Assembly (NCBI RefSeq): GCF_900113935.1
Contig: NZ_FORF01000003.1
Location: forward strand, 1-64,000
Length of the DNA stretch: 64,000 nucleotides
Source of the DNA: Aquamicrobium aerolatum DSM 21857
Lineage (GTDB): Bacteria; Pseudomonadota; Alphaproteobacteria; Rhizobiales; Rhizobiaceae
Reading direction: 5' to 3'
The notes under the pieces were generated by a model. That model was given only the letters and a program-made list of their open reading frames with translations. It ran no database searches and was not told the origin of the DNA. A program made the translations under genes and the position numbers. Of this stretch, positions 9,108 through 17,791 are shown in pieces (position 1 is the first letter of the stretch; each line of letters starts with the position of its first letter).

Positions 9108-9314
9108 CTATTGTTCGCCGAGTTTCATTTGCGGGTCGTAATCCTTGCCGTGGACTTCCTTCACCACAGCCTGTCCGCATCGCATTGTCTTGGTCTCGGC
9201 GTCAAAGGCATAGGTCGGGGAGCCGTGCAGGTGCCAGCCTTTCGACAGTGCCAGCGTCACCTTGTGGCAGAAGCTTGAATCATCGGGTCCGGTCAGGAGG
9301 CGGTAGAGTTTCAT
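9108..9314 (-). CDS. DUF1737 domain protein
   Basis: A 68-residue protein beginning MKLYRLLTGPDDSSFCHKV and containing KGWHLHGSPTYAFD, the pattern of the DUF1737 family of short cytoplasmic proteins common in alphaproteobacteria. No function is known. AAAGGACGATC precedes the ATG. It follows the CitE-like gene by 11 bases on the same strand and is probably co-transcribed. Confidence 0.82.
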   Translation of the reverse strand: MKLYRLLTGPDDSSFCHKVTLALSKGWHLHGSPTYAFDAETKTMRCGQAVVKEVHGKDYDPQMKLGEQ

Positions 9315-9325
9315 GATCGTCCTTT

Positions 9326-10198
9326 CTATAGTCCAGCCTTGATGAGCAATCGCTCCGCCTGGTCGAGATGCAGCCGCTCGACCATCTTTCCGCCAAGCGA
9401 AATGACGCCCTTGTCGGCGTTATCCGGCAGTGCGAACGCGGCGCGGATCGCGAGTGCGTCCTCGACTTCCGCGGGCGCGGGCGAAAACGCATTGTTGGCG
9501 AGATCGATCTGCGCCGGGTGGATCAGGGTCTTGCCGTCGAAGCCCATGTTGCGGCCCTCCACGCATTCGTGCCCCAGCGCATCGAGATCGCGAAAATCGT
9601 TGCTGACGCCATCAAGAATGTCCAGATCGCCGGCACGCGCCGCCAGCACCATCTGCATCAGCCATGGCACCAGATAGCGCCGGTCAGGTGTGGCGAGGAT
9701 GCCGGTGTCCTTGACCAGATCGTTGGTGCCGGCGACGAGGCACGCCAGTCTTGCGCTGCGGTCGCGCCCGAGCGCGGCGATCGCGCCGAGATTGAGCATC
9801 GCGCGCGGCGTTTCCACCATAGCCCACAACCACAGCGAGGCGCGGGCATCGAGTTCGTCCAGCATATCGTTGGCGTCAAGCACGTCACGCGCCGTCTCCA
9901 CCTTCGGCAGCAGGATCGCGTCGGGACGGCACTGGCGGGCCATGGCGAGATCGTCCGCACCCCATTCGCTCGACAGCGCGTTGATGCGGATGACCATCTC
10001 CTTGCCATCCGCGACCCGTGTTTCGAAGAAGTGTTTCACCGCGTCACGGGCTTCGGCTTTGCGCGAGGGCGCAATCGAATCCTCGAGGTCAATGACGACG
10101 CAGTCGCAGGCCAGCGCGGGCAGCTTGGCCAGCGCCTTGTGGTTGAGCGCGGGGACATAAAGAACGGAACGGCGGCGGCGATAGGGTCTGATCGGCAT
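9326..10198 (-). CDS. CitE-like CoA-ester lyase (HpcH/HpaI aldolase family)
   Basis: A 290-residue protein of the citrate lyase beta-subunit/malyl-CoA lyase superfamily. It shows SVLYVPALN near the N-terminus, CVVIDLEDSIAPSRK (metal and CoA site), VMVETPRAMLN-type and GTNDLVKDTG motifs, and GFDGKTLIHPAQI near the C-terminus. It probably cleaves or forms a 3-hydroxyacyl-CoA such as (S)-malyl-CoA or citramalyl-CoA. No citrate lyase alpha or gamma genes are near, so true citrate lyase activity is unlikely. The ATG at 10198 has AAAGGTG before it; an in-frame Met at 10234 is less likely. Confidence 0.85.
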   Translation of the reverse strand: MPIRPYRRRRSVLYVPALNHKALAKLPALACDCVVIDLEDSIAPSRKAEARDAVKHFFETRVADGKEMVIRINALSSEWGADDLAMARQCRPDAILLPKVETARDVLDANDMLDELDARASLWLWAMVETPRAMLNLGAIAALGRDRSARLACLVAGTNDLVKDTGILATPDRRYLVPWLMQMVLAARAGDLDILDGVSNDFRDLDALGHECVEGRNMGFDGKTLIHPAQIDLANNAFSPAPAEVEDALAIRAAFALPDNADKGVISLGGKMVERLHLDQAERLLIKAGL

Positions 10199-10322
10199 GA
10201 GCACCTTTCTGGCGCAATGCATTTGCGCATGCAAGCGTTGGGCGATCTCATCGTTCGGTGAGGGGAAGAGCCTGCGGCTTTTGCACGTGTCTTCGGCCTG
10301 TCCTGCGACAAGGCTTTTCGGC

Positions 10323-10351
10323 TTGACGTTGGGTCGTGTGCTTCTTATCTG
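10323..10351 (+). promoter_or_regulatory. Probable sigma-70 promoter in the 10199-10499 gap
   Basis: TTGACG (10323-10328), 17 bases, then TATCTG (10346-10351) gives a good housekeeping promoter for the gene at 10500, with a 5' leader of about 140 bases. The rest of the 300-base gap shows G/C-rich inverted repeats near 10358-10378 but no coding sequence I can support. Confidence 0.5.
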
Positions 10352-10499
10352 TGCGCCGGGCCCGGAAGCGCCTGCCGCCCACAGCGCAAGCCATGGTGAA
10401 GCTTCCGTCGATCAGTTCGTTTCCCTGTCTTGATGACGGCCGAAACGGCAATGTGGGCTCCCGTGACAGTCTGCCGTCCTTCAAAGGATAGGAAACGCG

Positions 10500-10940
10500 A
10501 TGACCATGATGGCATCCGACTACAAGACCCATGCAAAACGTCTGCGCGAGGCGCTGGCAGCTGAAGGCGTGGCGCTGAGCCACGGCAAGGCGCTCGACAT
10601 TGTCGCCCGCCAGAACGGCGCGCGCGACTGGAACACGCTGTCCGCGCGGCTCGACACGCCAGCGTCCACCGTGCAGGCGGCTGCACCGTTTTCGGTCGGC
10701 GACCAGGTTGCCGGCGCTTTCAACGGTCGTGCCGCCAGCGGCCGCATCATCGGGGTCGCCGAAACCATCAAGCCCGATCTGTGGCGTGTGACGGTGAAGT
10801 TCTCGCCGCCGGTAGACGCCTCGACCTCGCCGAATTTCCGGGCCGAGCGCACAAGGGTGGAAATGATTGTCGGCGCCGATGGCCGGTCCCGTCGCCTCAC
10901 CGGCACCGAGAACGGCACGATGGCGCTGCACCGCGCCTGA
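10500..10940 (+). CDS. Glyoxalase-superfamily-related protein (Glyoxalase_8 type N-terminus)
   Basis: A 146-residue protein. Residues 5-50 ([21 protein letters not shown]...[11 protein letters not shown]) match a short helical domain often found with glyoxalase-superfamily proteins in rhizobia. Residues 60-146 form a separate beta-rich segment ([20 protein letters not shown]) with no metal site I can identify. The function is unknown. AAAGGATAGGAAA precedes the ATG at 10500. Confidence 0.6.
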   Translation: MTMMASDYKTHAKRLREALAAEGVALSHGKALDIVARQNGARDWNTLSARLDTPASTVQAAAPFSVGDQVAGAFNGRAASGRIIGVAETIKPDLWRVTVKFSPPVDASTSPNFRAERTRVEMIVGADGRSRRLTGTENGTMALHRA

Positions 10941-10949
10941 TACGGCGCG

Positions 10950-10981
10950 CAGGGAGGCGTTGCTCGTTCGAGACCTCCCTG
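10950..10981. terminator. Hairpin between the 10500 gene and leuD
   Basis: An 8-bp inverted repeat (CAGGGAGG and CCTCCCTG) with a 16-base loop follows the upstream stop codon by 9 bases. There is no T tract, so terminator function is uncertain. Confidence 0.3.
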
Positions 10982-11068
10982 TGCTGGTGCCAACCGGCTT
11001 TGAATTTTGCGCTATCCGGTGTAAAGCCGCATCGACACGATTTCCGAGGCCGAAACACAGGCAGAAGT

Positions 11069-11674
11069 ATGGACAAGTTCATCAAGCTGACGGGCGTTGC
11101 CGCGCCCCTTCCGATCGTCAATATCGACACCGATATGATCATCCCGAAGGATTACCTGAAAACGATCAAGCGCACGGGCCTTGCCAAGGGACTGTTTGCC
11201 GAGATGCGTTTCAATGAGGATGGGACCGAGAACCCGGATTTCGTTCTCAACAAGCCCGCCTACCGAAATGCCCAGATCCTGGTTGCTGGCGACAATTTCG
11301 GTTGCGGCTCGTCGCGTGAACACGCGCCGTGGGCGCTGCTCGATTTCGGCATTCGCTGCGTGATCTCGACCTCGTTCGCCGACATCTTTTACAATAACTG
11401 CTTCAAGAACGGTATCTTGCCGATCAAGGTCAGCCAGGACGATCTCGACAAGCTGATGGACGATGCACAGCGCGGTGCCAATGCGACGCTGACGGTCGAT
11501 CTGGAGGCGATGGAAATCCGCGGTCCCGATGGCGGAGTCATCACGTTCGATCTCGACGAGTTCAAGCGTCATTGCCTGCTCAACGGGCTCGACGACATCG
11601 GTTTGACGCTGGAAAAAGCACCGTCGATCGATCATTTCGAACAGCAGAATGCTGAAAATCGCCCCTGGGCTTGA
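11069..11674 (+). CDS. leuD: 3-isopropylmalate dehydratase small subunit
   Basis: A 201-residue LeuD, the swivelling subunit that with LeuC isomerises 2-isopropylmalate to 3-isopropylmalate in leucine synthesis. It shows [14 protein letters not shown] near the N-terminus and [17 protein letters not shown], the family signature, around residues 66-82. Length is typical. The ATG at 11069 matches the family start [14 protein letters not shown]; the frame is open upstream but unrelated. leuC lies 8.4 kb downstream, leuB immediately downstream. Confidence 0.95.
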   Translation: MDKFIKLTGVAAPLPIVNIDTDMIIPKDYLKTIKRTGLAKGLFAEMRFNEDGTENPDFVLNKPAYRNAQILVAGDNFGCGSSREHAPWALLDFGIRCVISTSFADIFYNNCFKNGILPIKVSQDDLDKLMDDAQRGANATLTVDLEAMEIRGPDGGVITFDLDEFKRHCLLNGLDDIGLTLEKAPSIDHFEQQNAENRPWA

Positions 11675-11699
11675 GATGATTGCCTGATATTGATGGTTT

Positions 11700-11727
11700 C
11701 AGCCGGTGCAGAAGCGCCGGCTGTTTC
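11700..11727 (+). terminator. Probable terminator after leuD
   Basis: A 10-bp stem (CAGCCGGTGC with GCGCCGGCTG, one G-T pair) and an AGAA loop, followed by TTT. It lies 26 bases after the leuD stop. leuB begins 144 bases further on, so leuB may have its own promoter or depend on partial read-through. Confidence 0.55.
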
Positions 11728-11870
11728 GTTTACAGCGAGTGTGTCGGTACGGCGCCATCAGCGCATCTTTGCGATCGATGACTGCAATATGGTGCAATGG
11801 AGGCTTGCGTACATCCCTCCCTGCCGTTAGCAAATGCGCGGCTTATAATATTCTCTGAAAGGCGTTTCCC

Positions 11871-12977
11871 ATGGCATCGCGCAAGCTTCTCCTTCTTCCA
11901 GGTGACGGCATTGGCCCTGAGTCAATGGCGGAGGTCAAAAAGCTGATCGCGGCGATGAACGCCGACCTGAACGCTGGTTTCGAGACCGAGGAAGCGCTCG
12001 TTGGCGGCAGCGCCTACGACGCGCATGGTCAGTCGATCTCCGAAGCCGACGTTGCTACCGCGATGGCTGCCGATGCCGTGCTGTTCGGTGCGGTTGGTGG
12101 TCCCAAGTGGGACAGCGTGCCGTATGAAGTCCGGCCGGAGGCAGGGCTTCTTCGTCTGCGTAAGGACATGGAGCTGTTCGCCAATCTGCGGCCTGCAATC
12201 TGCTATCCGGCACTGGCGGCCTCGTCGTCGCTCAAGCCGGAAGTCGTTGAAGGTCTGGACATCTTGATCTTGCGCGAATTGACCGGTGGTGTCTATTTCG
12301 GCGAGCCGAAGGAAATCATCGACCTTGGCAATGGCCAGAAGCGCGGCGTCGATACGCAGGTCTACGAAACCTATGAGATCGAGCGCATCGCTGCGGCGGC
12401 CTTCGAGCTTGCGCGCACCCGCGGCAACAAGGTTTGCTCGATGGAAAAGCGCAACGTCATGAAGTCGGGCGTGTTGTGGAACGAAGTTGTCACCGCGACC
12501 CACAAGAACGGCTACCAGGACGTCGAGCTGACCCACATGCTGGCCGACGCCGGCGGCATGCAGCTGGTACGCTGGCCCAAGCAGTTTGACGTCATCGTCA
12601 CCGACAATCTGTTCGGCGACATGCTTTCCGACGTTGCTGCCATGCTGACCGGTTCGCTCGGCATGTTGCCGTCGGCCTCGCTCGGTGCCCCGGATGCTGC
12701 AACCGGCAAGCGCAAGGCGCTTTATGAGCCGGTGCATGGATCGGCACCGGACATTGCAGGTCAGGGCATCGCCAACCCGATCGCCATGATTGCTTCCTTT
12801 GCCATGTGCCTGCGCTATTCGTTCAATATGGTTGCAGAAGCTGACCGTCTGGAGGCTGCGATTTCCGCTGTTCTCGACGACGGCTTGCGTACCCGTGACA
12901 TCATGTCGAACGGCATGACCGAAGTTGGCACGACCCAGATGGGCGACGCCATTGTCGCGAAGTTCCGCGCAGCTTGA
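11871..12977 (+). CDS. leuB: 3-isopropylmalate dehydrogenase
   Basis: A 368-residue NAD-dependent decarboxylating dehydrogenase that turns 3-isopropylmalate into 2-oxoisocaproate, the third committed step of leucine synthesis. It has [16 protein letters not shown] at the N-terminus, [13 protein letters not shown], and the substrate/metal motif [20 protein letters not shown] around residues 244-263, then [14 protein letters not shown]. Family length is about 350-370. The ATG is preceded by TCTGAAAGGCG. Confidence 0.96.
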   Translation: MASRKLLLLPGDGIGPESMAEVKKLIAAMNADLNAGFETEEALVGGSAYDAHGQSISEADVATAMAADAVLFGAVGGPKWDSVPYEVRPEAGLLRLRKDMELFANLRPAICYPALAASSSLKPEVVEGLDILILRELTGGVYFGEPKEIIDLGNGQKRGVDTQVYETYEIERIAAAAFELARTRGNKVCSMEKRNVMKSGVLWNEVVTATHKNGYQDVELTHMLADAGGMQLVRWPKQFDVIVTDNLFGDMLSDVAAMLTGSLGMLPSASLGAPDAATGKRKALYEPVHGSAPDIAGQGIANPIAMIASFAMCLRYSFNMVAEADRLEAAISAVLDDGLRTRDIMSNGMTEVGTTQMGDAIVAKFRAA

Positions 12978-12983
12978 TAATGC

Positions 12984-13020
12984 CGACCGGCGGTGCGGAT
13001 CTCTCCTGCCACCGCCGGTC
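12984..13020. terminator. Hairpin after leuB
   Basis: A perfect 11-bp inverted repeat (GACCGGCGGTG and CACCGCCGGTC, 15-base loop) starts 6 bases after the leuB stop. It lacks a T tract. A role in termination or 3'-end protection is inferred. Confidence 0.5.
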
Positions 13021-13096
13021 GCACCTGCCGTCACGTGACGCTGATTGACTCTGTCATCAAAGAGCGTACAAGGCGGGCGCGAATGAAGGAAAAACG

Positions 13097-13231
13097 ATGC
13101 GTGGCCTGTTGATGGCATATCTGGCGTCCGGTTTGTTTGGTGGTGTATCGCAGATGCCTGCCGAAGCCGATGCTGCGCGCGCGCGTTCCACCAAAACCAT
13201 GGCCAAAACGACGACCACGAAAACGGTCTGA
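13097..13231 (+). CDS. Putative 44-residue exported peptide
   Basis: A short frame with GAAGGAAAAAC directly before its ATG encodes 44 residues. A hydrophobic start (MRGLLMAYLASGLFGGVSQM) is followed by an Ala-rich stretch and a Lys/Thr tail (KTMAKTTTTKTV). The first half looks like a signal peptide or membrane anchor, with possible cleavage after AEADA. It lies alone between leuB and asd. I do not recognise a family. Coding status rests only on the ribosome site and composition. Confidence 0.4.
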   Translation: MRGLLMAYLASGLFGGVSQMPAEADAARARSTKTMAKTTTTKTV

Positions 13232-13331
13232 CTTCTCTCGGCCTGCTCGCCCTCTCCCCGGGTCCGGTCCGAGGGAGGCGGGACCCGCACCGGCCGGCGG
13301 GTCTTCTCCAAGCGAAACCAGCGGAGAGATT

Positions 13332-13379
13332 GAGCATGATCCCCATCTCGGGACGCATTAGGCGAACACGATCATGCTC
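13332..13379. repeat. Inverted repeat upstream of asd
   Basis: GAGCATGATC (13332-13341) and GATCATGCTC (13370-13379) are exact inverted copies 28 bases apart, ending 17 bases before the asd start. In the mRNA leader this hairpin would end just before the ribosome site. It resembles GCATGATC-type intergenic repeats of rhizobia. Whether it regulates asd is not known. Confidence 0.6.
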
Positions 13380-13396
13380 CAGAAGGAGCGACGGGA

Positions 13397-14431
13397 ATGG
13401 GTTTCAAGATTGCAATCGCAGGCGCAACCGGCAATGTCGGACGCGAAATGCTCAACATCCTCGAAGAGCGTGGCTTTCCTGCTGATGAGGTTGTCGCACT
13501 GGCCTCACGCCGTTCGGTCGGCACCGAGGTCTCCTATGGCGACAAGACGCTGAAGGTGAAGGATCTCGCCACCTACGACTTTTCCGATACCGACATCTGC
13601 CTGATGTCTGCTGGTGGCACCATCTCGAAGGAATGGTCGCCGAAGATCGGTGCTCAGGGCTGCGTGGTGATCGATAATTCCTCAGCGTTCCGCTACGACA
13701 TCGACGTGCCGTTGATCGTACCGGAAGTGAACCCGGACGCCGTCGAAGGTTTCACCAAGAAGAACATCATCGCCAACCCGAATTGCTCCACTGCCCAGCT
13801 CGTCGTCGCGCTCAAGCCGCTGCACGACAAGGCGACGATCAAGCGCGTTGTCGTCTCGACCTACCAGTCGGTTTCCGGCGCGGGCAAGGAAGGCATGGAC
13901 GAGCTGTTCACCCAGACGCGCGCCGTGTTCGTCGCCGATCCGGTGGAAGCCAAGAAGTTCACCAAGCGCATCGCTTTCAACGTCATTCCGCACATTGACG
14001 AGTTCATGGAAGACGGCCAGACCAAGGAAGAGTGGAAGGTCACGGCCGAGACCAAGAAGATGCTCGACCCGAAGATCAAGGTGACCTGCACCGCCGTGCG
14101 CGTGCCCGTGTTCATCGGTCATTCGGAAGCGGTCAACATCGAGTTCGAAAACCCGATCACTGCCGACGAGGCGCGTGAACTTCTGCGTGAAGCTCCGGGC
14201 TGCCTGGTCATCGACAAGCGTGAGGATGCTGGTTACGTGACCCCGCTCGACGCGGCAGGCGAGGATGCGACCTATATCTCGCGCATTCGTGAAGATTCCA
14301 CGATCGATAACGGCCTCAACATGTGGGTGGTCTCCGACAATCTGCGCAAGGGCGCGGCCCTCAACACGGTGCAGATCGCCGAGTTGCTGGTGGCACGCGG
14401 CCTGATCCAGCCCAAGAAGCAGGCGGCCTGA
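13397..14431 (+). CDS. asd: Aspartate-semialdehyde dehydrogenase
   Basis: A 344-residue NADPH enzyme that reduces aspartyl phosphate to the semialdehyde, the branch point to lysine/diaminopimelate, threonine and methionine. It shows the nucleotide-binding start IAIAGATGNVGREML, the catalytic cysteine in NPNCSTAQLV (Cys130), and the later active-site region RVPVFIGHSEAVNIEF. Length is typical. AGAAGGAGCGACGGGA gives a strong ribosome site. dapF of the same pathway lies at 33.6 kb. Confidence 0.95.
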   Translation: MGFKIAIAGATGNVGREMLNILEERGFPADEVVALASRRSVGTEVSYGDKTLKVKDLATYDFSDTDICLMSAGGTISKEWSPKIGAQGCVVIDNSSAFRYDIDVPLIVPEVNPDAVEGFTKKNIIANPNCSTAQLVVALKPLHDKATIKRVVVSTYQSVSGAGKEGMDELFTQTRAVFVADPVEAKKFTKRIAFNVIPHIDEFMEDGQTKEEWKVTAETKKMLDPKIKVTCTAVRVPVFIGHSEAVNIEFENPITADEARELLREAPGCLVIDKREDAGYVTPLDAAGEDATYISRIREDSTIDNGLNMWVVSDNLRKGAALNTVQIAELLVARGLIQPKKQAA

Positions 14432-14446
14432 TCCTTCAGAGCCTAA

Positions 14447-14478
14447 GGTTCAGGCGTGCGCTCAATCGCGCCTGAACC
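14447..14478. terminator. Hairpin after asd
   Basis: A perfect 10-bp inverted repeat, GGTTCAGGCG with CGCCTGAACC, 12-base loop, begins 15 bases after the asd stop. No T tract follows, so it is a terminator-like or 3'-protective structure. Confidence 0.5.
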
Positions 14479-14551
14479 GGCTCACGGAACTTTTCTTTCG
14501 TCCATGCGTTTTTACCTCACCTTCCATTTCGAAGGATTGAGGGAGATCATC

Positions 14552-14803
14552 ATGGACGAAACTGGCATTGGTTGGATTGCAGCCATCATCATCGGCGGCC
14601 TTGCTGGCTGGATCGCTTCGAACTTCATGAAGAGCGACACCGGCATTTTCATGAACATCATTCTTGGGATTATCGGCGCCGCGCTGGCGAGCTTCATATT
14701 CGGGATGCTCGGCGTTTCGTTTGGTGGCTGGCTTGGATATTTGATCGCCGGTTTTGTGGGCGCATGTATTCTGTTGGCCCTCGGACGAGCAGTTAGAAGC
14801 TAG
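14552..14803 (+). CDS. GlsB/YeaQ/YmgE family small membrane protein
   Basis: An 83-residue protein made of three hydrophobic, Gly-rich segments (IGWIAAIIIGGLAGWIAS, NIILGIIGAALASFIFGML, GGWLGYLIAGFVGACILLAL). This is the pattern of the transglycosylase-associated GlsB/YeaQ family of stress-linked inner-membrane proteins. The ATG at 14552 is preceded by GGGAGATCATC. The biochemical role is unknown in the family. Confidence 0.85.
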   Translation: MDETGIGWIAAIIIGGLAGWIASNFMKSDTGIFMNIILGIIGAALASFIFGMLGVSFGGWLGYLIAGFVGACILLALGRAVRS

Positions 14804-14854
14804 GGCAATAGGCTCTGGCAAGCCTGCTATTCTTGAGAAAACATTCGAATTTCG

Positions 14855-14887
14855 ATCGCCGTGTCTTTGCCAGACGCGGCGATTTTT
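14855..14887. terminator. Two-way terminator between the GlsB-type and TraB-type genes
   Basis: A 12-bp stem (ATCGCCGTGTCT with AGACGCGGCGAT, one G-T pair) and a 5-base loop, followed by TTTT on the plus strand. It lies between two convergent genes and touches the stop codon of the minus-strand gene. Confidence 0.75.
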
Positions 14888-16212
14888 CATTGACTGCAGA
14901 AATTGGCGAAGCTCACGGCGTCGTTTTCAAATCCGTGTTTTGCCGCCAGTTCCCACGGGCGCTCGCATTGTGCGGTTCGTGCGCACCAGCTGTAGCCGGC
15001 TGAGGCGCGGCAACCATGCTCATCTGCATCGCCGCCGGCAATCGGTACGTCGTTGTCAACCGCTTCGACGATATAGCCGTTCGCCCGCAGCAGCGACACC
15101 AGGCCCTTGTCGCCCGGCAGGTGCAAGGCACCGACTGCTATGAACGCGCCACCTTGTGTCAGGAAAGGATCGGCCCGCGCCGCCATCGTGTGGTTGCGGG
15201 CGGTGACCATCGCCTCTTCGAATGCGGCATAACCACCATCCCGGTCACTTTCGGATGGCAGAACCTCGCGGAAAAATGGCCAGAACATGCCAGTGTCGCC
15301 GTCCAGATAGAGGACGATCATGGTCTCGATCACATCGTCAATGCGCGCGCCCAGCTTTATCGTCTCGACCAGACCGCGGAGGTGAAAATCCATCGGCAGC
15401 GAGGCCATCGCGCCGAGCTGGTCTTCGACCGTCTCCAGGCCTTCCAGAAGTTTACCGTCGACCTGCGCGCGTTGCGCCAATTCGATATCCAGAACTGGGG
15501 CGCCTGCGGCCTTGCGGGCAAGCTCGCAGGCCGGCAGCGCTACCATGGAGGCAATCATCCATGGCTTCATCTTCACGACGCTTGCCGGTGGGATGCCACG
15601 GCTTTTCAGCGCATCCTCGATCACGGCGCGATCTTCGTCCGACACCAGCGAGAACAGCGTCGTGTCGTCAGTGAACATCATCAGTTCGGGATTCTTCAGC
15701 ATCGATGCCATCATCGCCGCCTGGTCGAGAATATCGGTCGTTTCGATGACCACGGTGGAGGCTGTGTCAAAGGCATCCTGCGCCGCAGCCGGCAGATCGA
15801 TCACGCGCGGATCGGCCATGTGCATGGTGCCGAACAGATAGGAATCGGTGACGCCGTCTTTTGAAATGCGCCACAGCAAACCCTTTCCATTGGGGATTGC
15901 GTCAGCTTCAGCGCGAATGGCTGCAAGGCGATCGGGATTGTCGTGTTCGATCTCTGCAAGCAGGTTCTGGCCGTTGCATGTGGCAGTTTCCGCCGCTTGC
16001 GCCTGACTGACCGCAAACAGGAGTGCGCCGTAGAACAAAGCCGCAAACAGGACATTCATCATGGCAAGCAGCCGAAGCGTGAGGACGGCAAGGCGATCGG
16101 CAAATGTGGCGTGCGGGGTCTGGATCATGCGCCAAAGTGCATCACAAAAGCGGCCAAACGGTAAACTTTTCGAATCTGCGGCAGGAAATTTCGACTGGCT
16201 GGAAAGCTTCAT
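14887..16212 (-). CDS. TraB/GumN family protein with a C-terminal cysteine motif
   Basis: A 441-residue protein. A hydrophobic segment (about 43-66) ends in AQA and probably serves as a signal or anchor. The TraB/GumN domain (about 85-385) has GLLWRISKDG...SYLFGTMHMAD and IAVGALHLPGDKGLVSLL, the paired GTxH/GxxH motifs seen in this Tiki-like putative protease fold. A C-terminal segment with four cysteines (401, 410, 416, 439) reads CRASAGYSWC...CERPWE, a motif also seen alone in rhizobial secreted proteins. The start is uncertain; Met30 or Met51 are alternatives. Divergent from xerC. Confidence 0.82.
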   Translation of the reverse strand: MKLSSQSKFPAADSKSLPFGRFCDALWRMIQTPHATFADRLAVLTLRLLAMMNVLFAALFYGALLFAVSQAQAAETATCNGQNLLAEIEHDNPDRLAAIRAEADAIPNGKGLLWRISKDGVTDSYLFGTMHMADPRVIDLPAAAQDAFDTASTVVIETTDILDQAAMMASMLKNPELMMFTDDTTLFSLVSDEDRAVIEDALKSRGIPPASVVKMKPWMIASMVALPACELARKAAGAPVLDIELAQRAQVDGKLLEGLETVEDQLGAMASLPMDFHLRGLVETIKLGARIDDVIETMIVLYLDGDTGMFWPFFREVLPSESDRDGGYAAFEEAMVTARNHTMAARADPFLTQGGAFIAVGALHLPGDKGLVSLLRANGYIVEAVDNDVPIAGGDADEHGCRASAGYSWCARTAQCERPWELAAKHGFENDAVSFANFCSQ

Positions 16213-16245
16213 GCAACGCTAACCTTGATGCGGCACCATCGTGCC

Positions 16246-17184
16246 ATGGATGAGTTTTTGATTTCTGCCAGGCCAGACCTTCAGCAGGCACGTCTCGACT
16301 GGCTTGCCTCGCTTTCGAGCGAGCGTCGTTTGTCGAAGCTGACGGTGGAAGCCTATGAGCGCGACACGCGTCAATTCTTCCACTTCATGACGAAACATGC
16401 CGGCGGCCCACCCGGAATAGGCGACATCGCTGCGTTGAAGCCGATGGATCTGCGCTCTTTCCTGGCACATCGCCGTAATGATGGCGTTGGCGCGCGTTCT
16501 CTGGCCCGTGGCCTTGCAGGTGTACGCTCGCTGCTGCGCCATCTGGAAAAGCGCGGTCTTGCCAATGCAGCCGGCGCGGCCGCCATGCGCGCGCCGCGAC
16601 AGCCGAAATCCTTGCCCAAGCCATTGACGGCGATCGATGCGCGCAAAGTGGTTTCGACGAGCGGTCAATTGGCCGAGGAGCCCTGGATCGCCGCGCGCAA
16701 TGCCGCGGTCCTGACATTGCTTTATGGATGCGGCCTGCGCATTTCCGAAGCGCTGGGCTTGGCGGGCAGCGAGCTTTCATCGCCCGATGACAAATTGTTG
16801 CGCATTGCCGGCAAGGGCGGGAAGACGCGTATCGTTCCGGTCCTGCCTTTTGCCTTTCAGACGGTGGCGGAATATCGACGCCTTTGCCCATGGCATTTGG
16901 GGGCCGATGGTCCCCTGTTTCGCGGCGCGCGCGGTGGGCAACTGCAGCCGGCGATCGTGCAGCGCGAGATGCAGAAGATGCGCGCGGCGCTTAACCTGCC
17001 AGATACCGCCACGCCGCACGCTTTGCGTCATTCCTTTGCAACGCATCTTCTGGCGCGTGGCGGTGATCTGCGCACCATTCAGGAGCTGCTTGGCCACGCC
17101 AGTCTGTCGACGACGCAGATCTACACCGATGTCGACACCGCCCGTCTGCTGGAGGTCTACGATACGGCTCACCCGCGAGCTTGA
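16246..17184 (+). CDS. xerC: Tyrosine recombinase XerC
   Basis: A 312-residue site-specific recombinase that with XerD resolves chromosome dimers at dif. The N-terminal SAM-like domain spans about 1-110. Catalytic-domain motifs are LLYGCGLRISEALGL (Arg), GKGGKTRIVPVL (Lys), HALRHSFATHLL (His-x-x-Arg), ELLGHASLSTTQIYTDVD (His and the Tyr nucleophile). The TDVD ending favours XerC over XerD. The ATG at 16246 (MDEFLISARP) is preferred to a TTG at 16225. Confidence 0.9.
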   Translation: MDEFLISARPDLQQARLDWLASLSSERRLSKLTVEAYERDTRQFFHFMTKHAGGPPGIGDIAALKPMDLRSFLAHRRNDGVGARSLARGLAGVRSLLRHLEKRGLANAAGAAAMRAPRQPKSLPKPLTAIDARKVVSTSGQLAEEPWIAARNAAVLTLLYGCGLRISEALGLAGSELSSPDDKLLRIAGKGGKTRIVPVLPFAFQTVAEYRRLCPWHLGADGPLFRGARGGQLQPAIVQREMQKMRAALNLPDTATPHALRHSFATHLLARGGDLRTIQELLGHASLSTTQIYTDVDTARLLEVYDTAHPRA

Positions 17185-17239
17185 AGGGCTCTCCGGATCG
17201 GCGATTGAAACGGTGCGCATCTGCGATTAGAGACAGCCG

Positions 17240-17791
17240 ATGACAAATGATCCTAAAACATTGCAGATGGCCGTGATCGGCGCGCCGCATGGCATCAGGG
17301 GCGAGGTGAGGGTCAAGACCTTTACGGGCGACCCGCTGGCTCTGGGCGATTATGGCCCCTTGCGCGCCGCAGATGGCCGCAAGTTCACCGTTGCCAGCAT
17401 CCGCCCCGCCAAGAATGTCGTGGTCGTGCGCTTCAAGGAGATCACCTCGCGTGACGCAGCCGAGGCTGTCACCGGCATCGAGCTGTTCATCGACCGCGCG
17501 GCGCTTCCCGACGACCTGGAAGACGATGAGTTCTATCACGCCGACCTCATCGGTCTTGCCGTACGCGACGAGGCAGATCAGGTGATCGGCAAGGTCACCG
17601 GGCTGCAGAATTTCGGCGGTGGCGATATTGTCGAGATCGCCCTTGCCGGTCGCCGCGCAGCCATGGTCCCGTTCACGTTGGCCGCGATCCCTGACATTCA
17701 AATTGCCCAAGGGTTCATTCGTGTCGACACACAGGCGGCTGGTCTGGTCGATGACGATGCTGACGAGGCAGAGCAGGATCGCGGCGAATGA
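17240..17791 (+). CDS. rimM: Ribosome maturation factor RimM
   Basis: A 183-residue protein that assists late assembly of the 30S head by binding S19. The N-terminal barrel has [20 protein letters not shown]; the PRC-barrel has [12 protein letters not shown] and [17 protein letters not shown]. The C-terminal tail is acidic. The end overlaps trmD by 4 bases (ATGA). In most bacteria rpsP lies directly upstream; here it is at 47 kb on the other strand, and xerC lies upstream instead. Confidence 0.93.
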   Translation: MTNDPKTLQMAVIGAPHGIRGEVRVKTFTGDPLALGDYGPLRAADGRKFTVASIRPAKNVVVVRFKEITSRDAAEAVTGIELFIDRAALPDDLEDDEFYHADLIGLAVRDEADQVIGKVTGLQNFGGGDIVEIALAGRRAAMVPFTLAAIPDIQIAQGFIRVDTQAAGLVDDDADEAEQDRGE

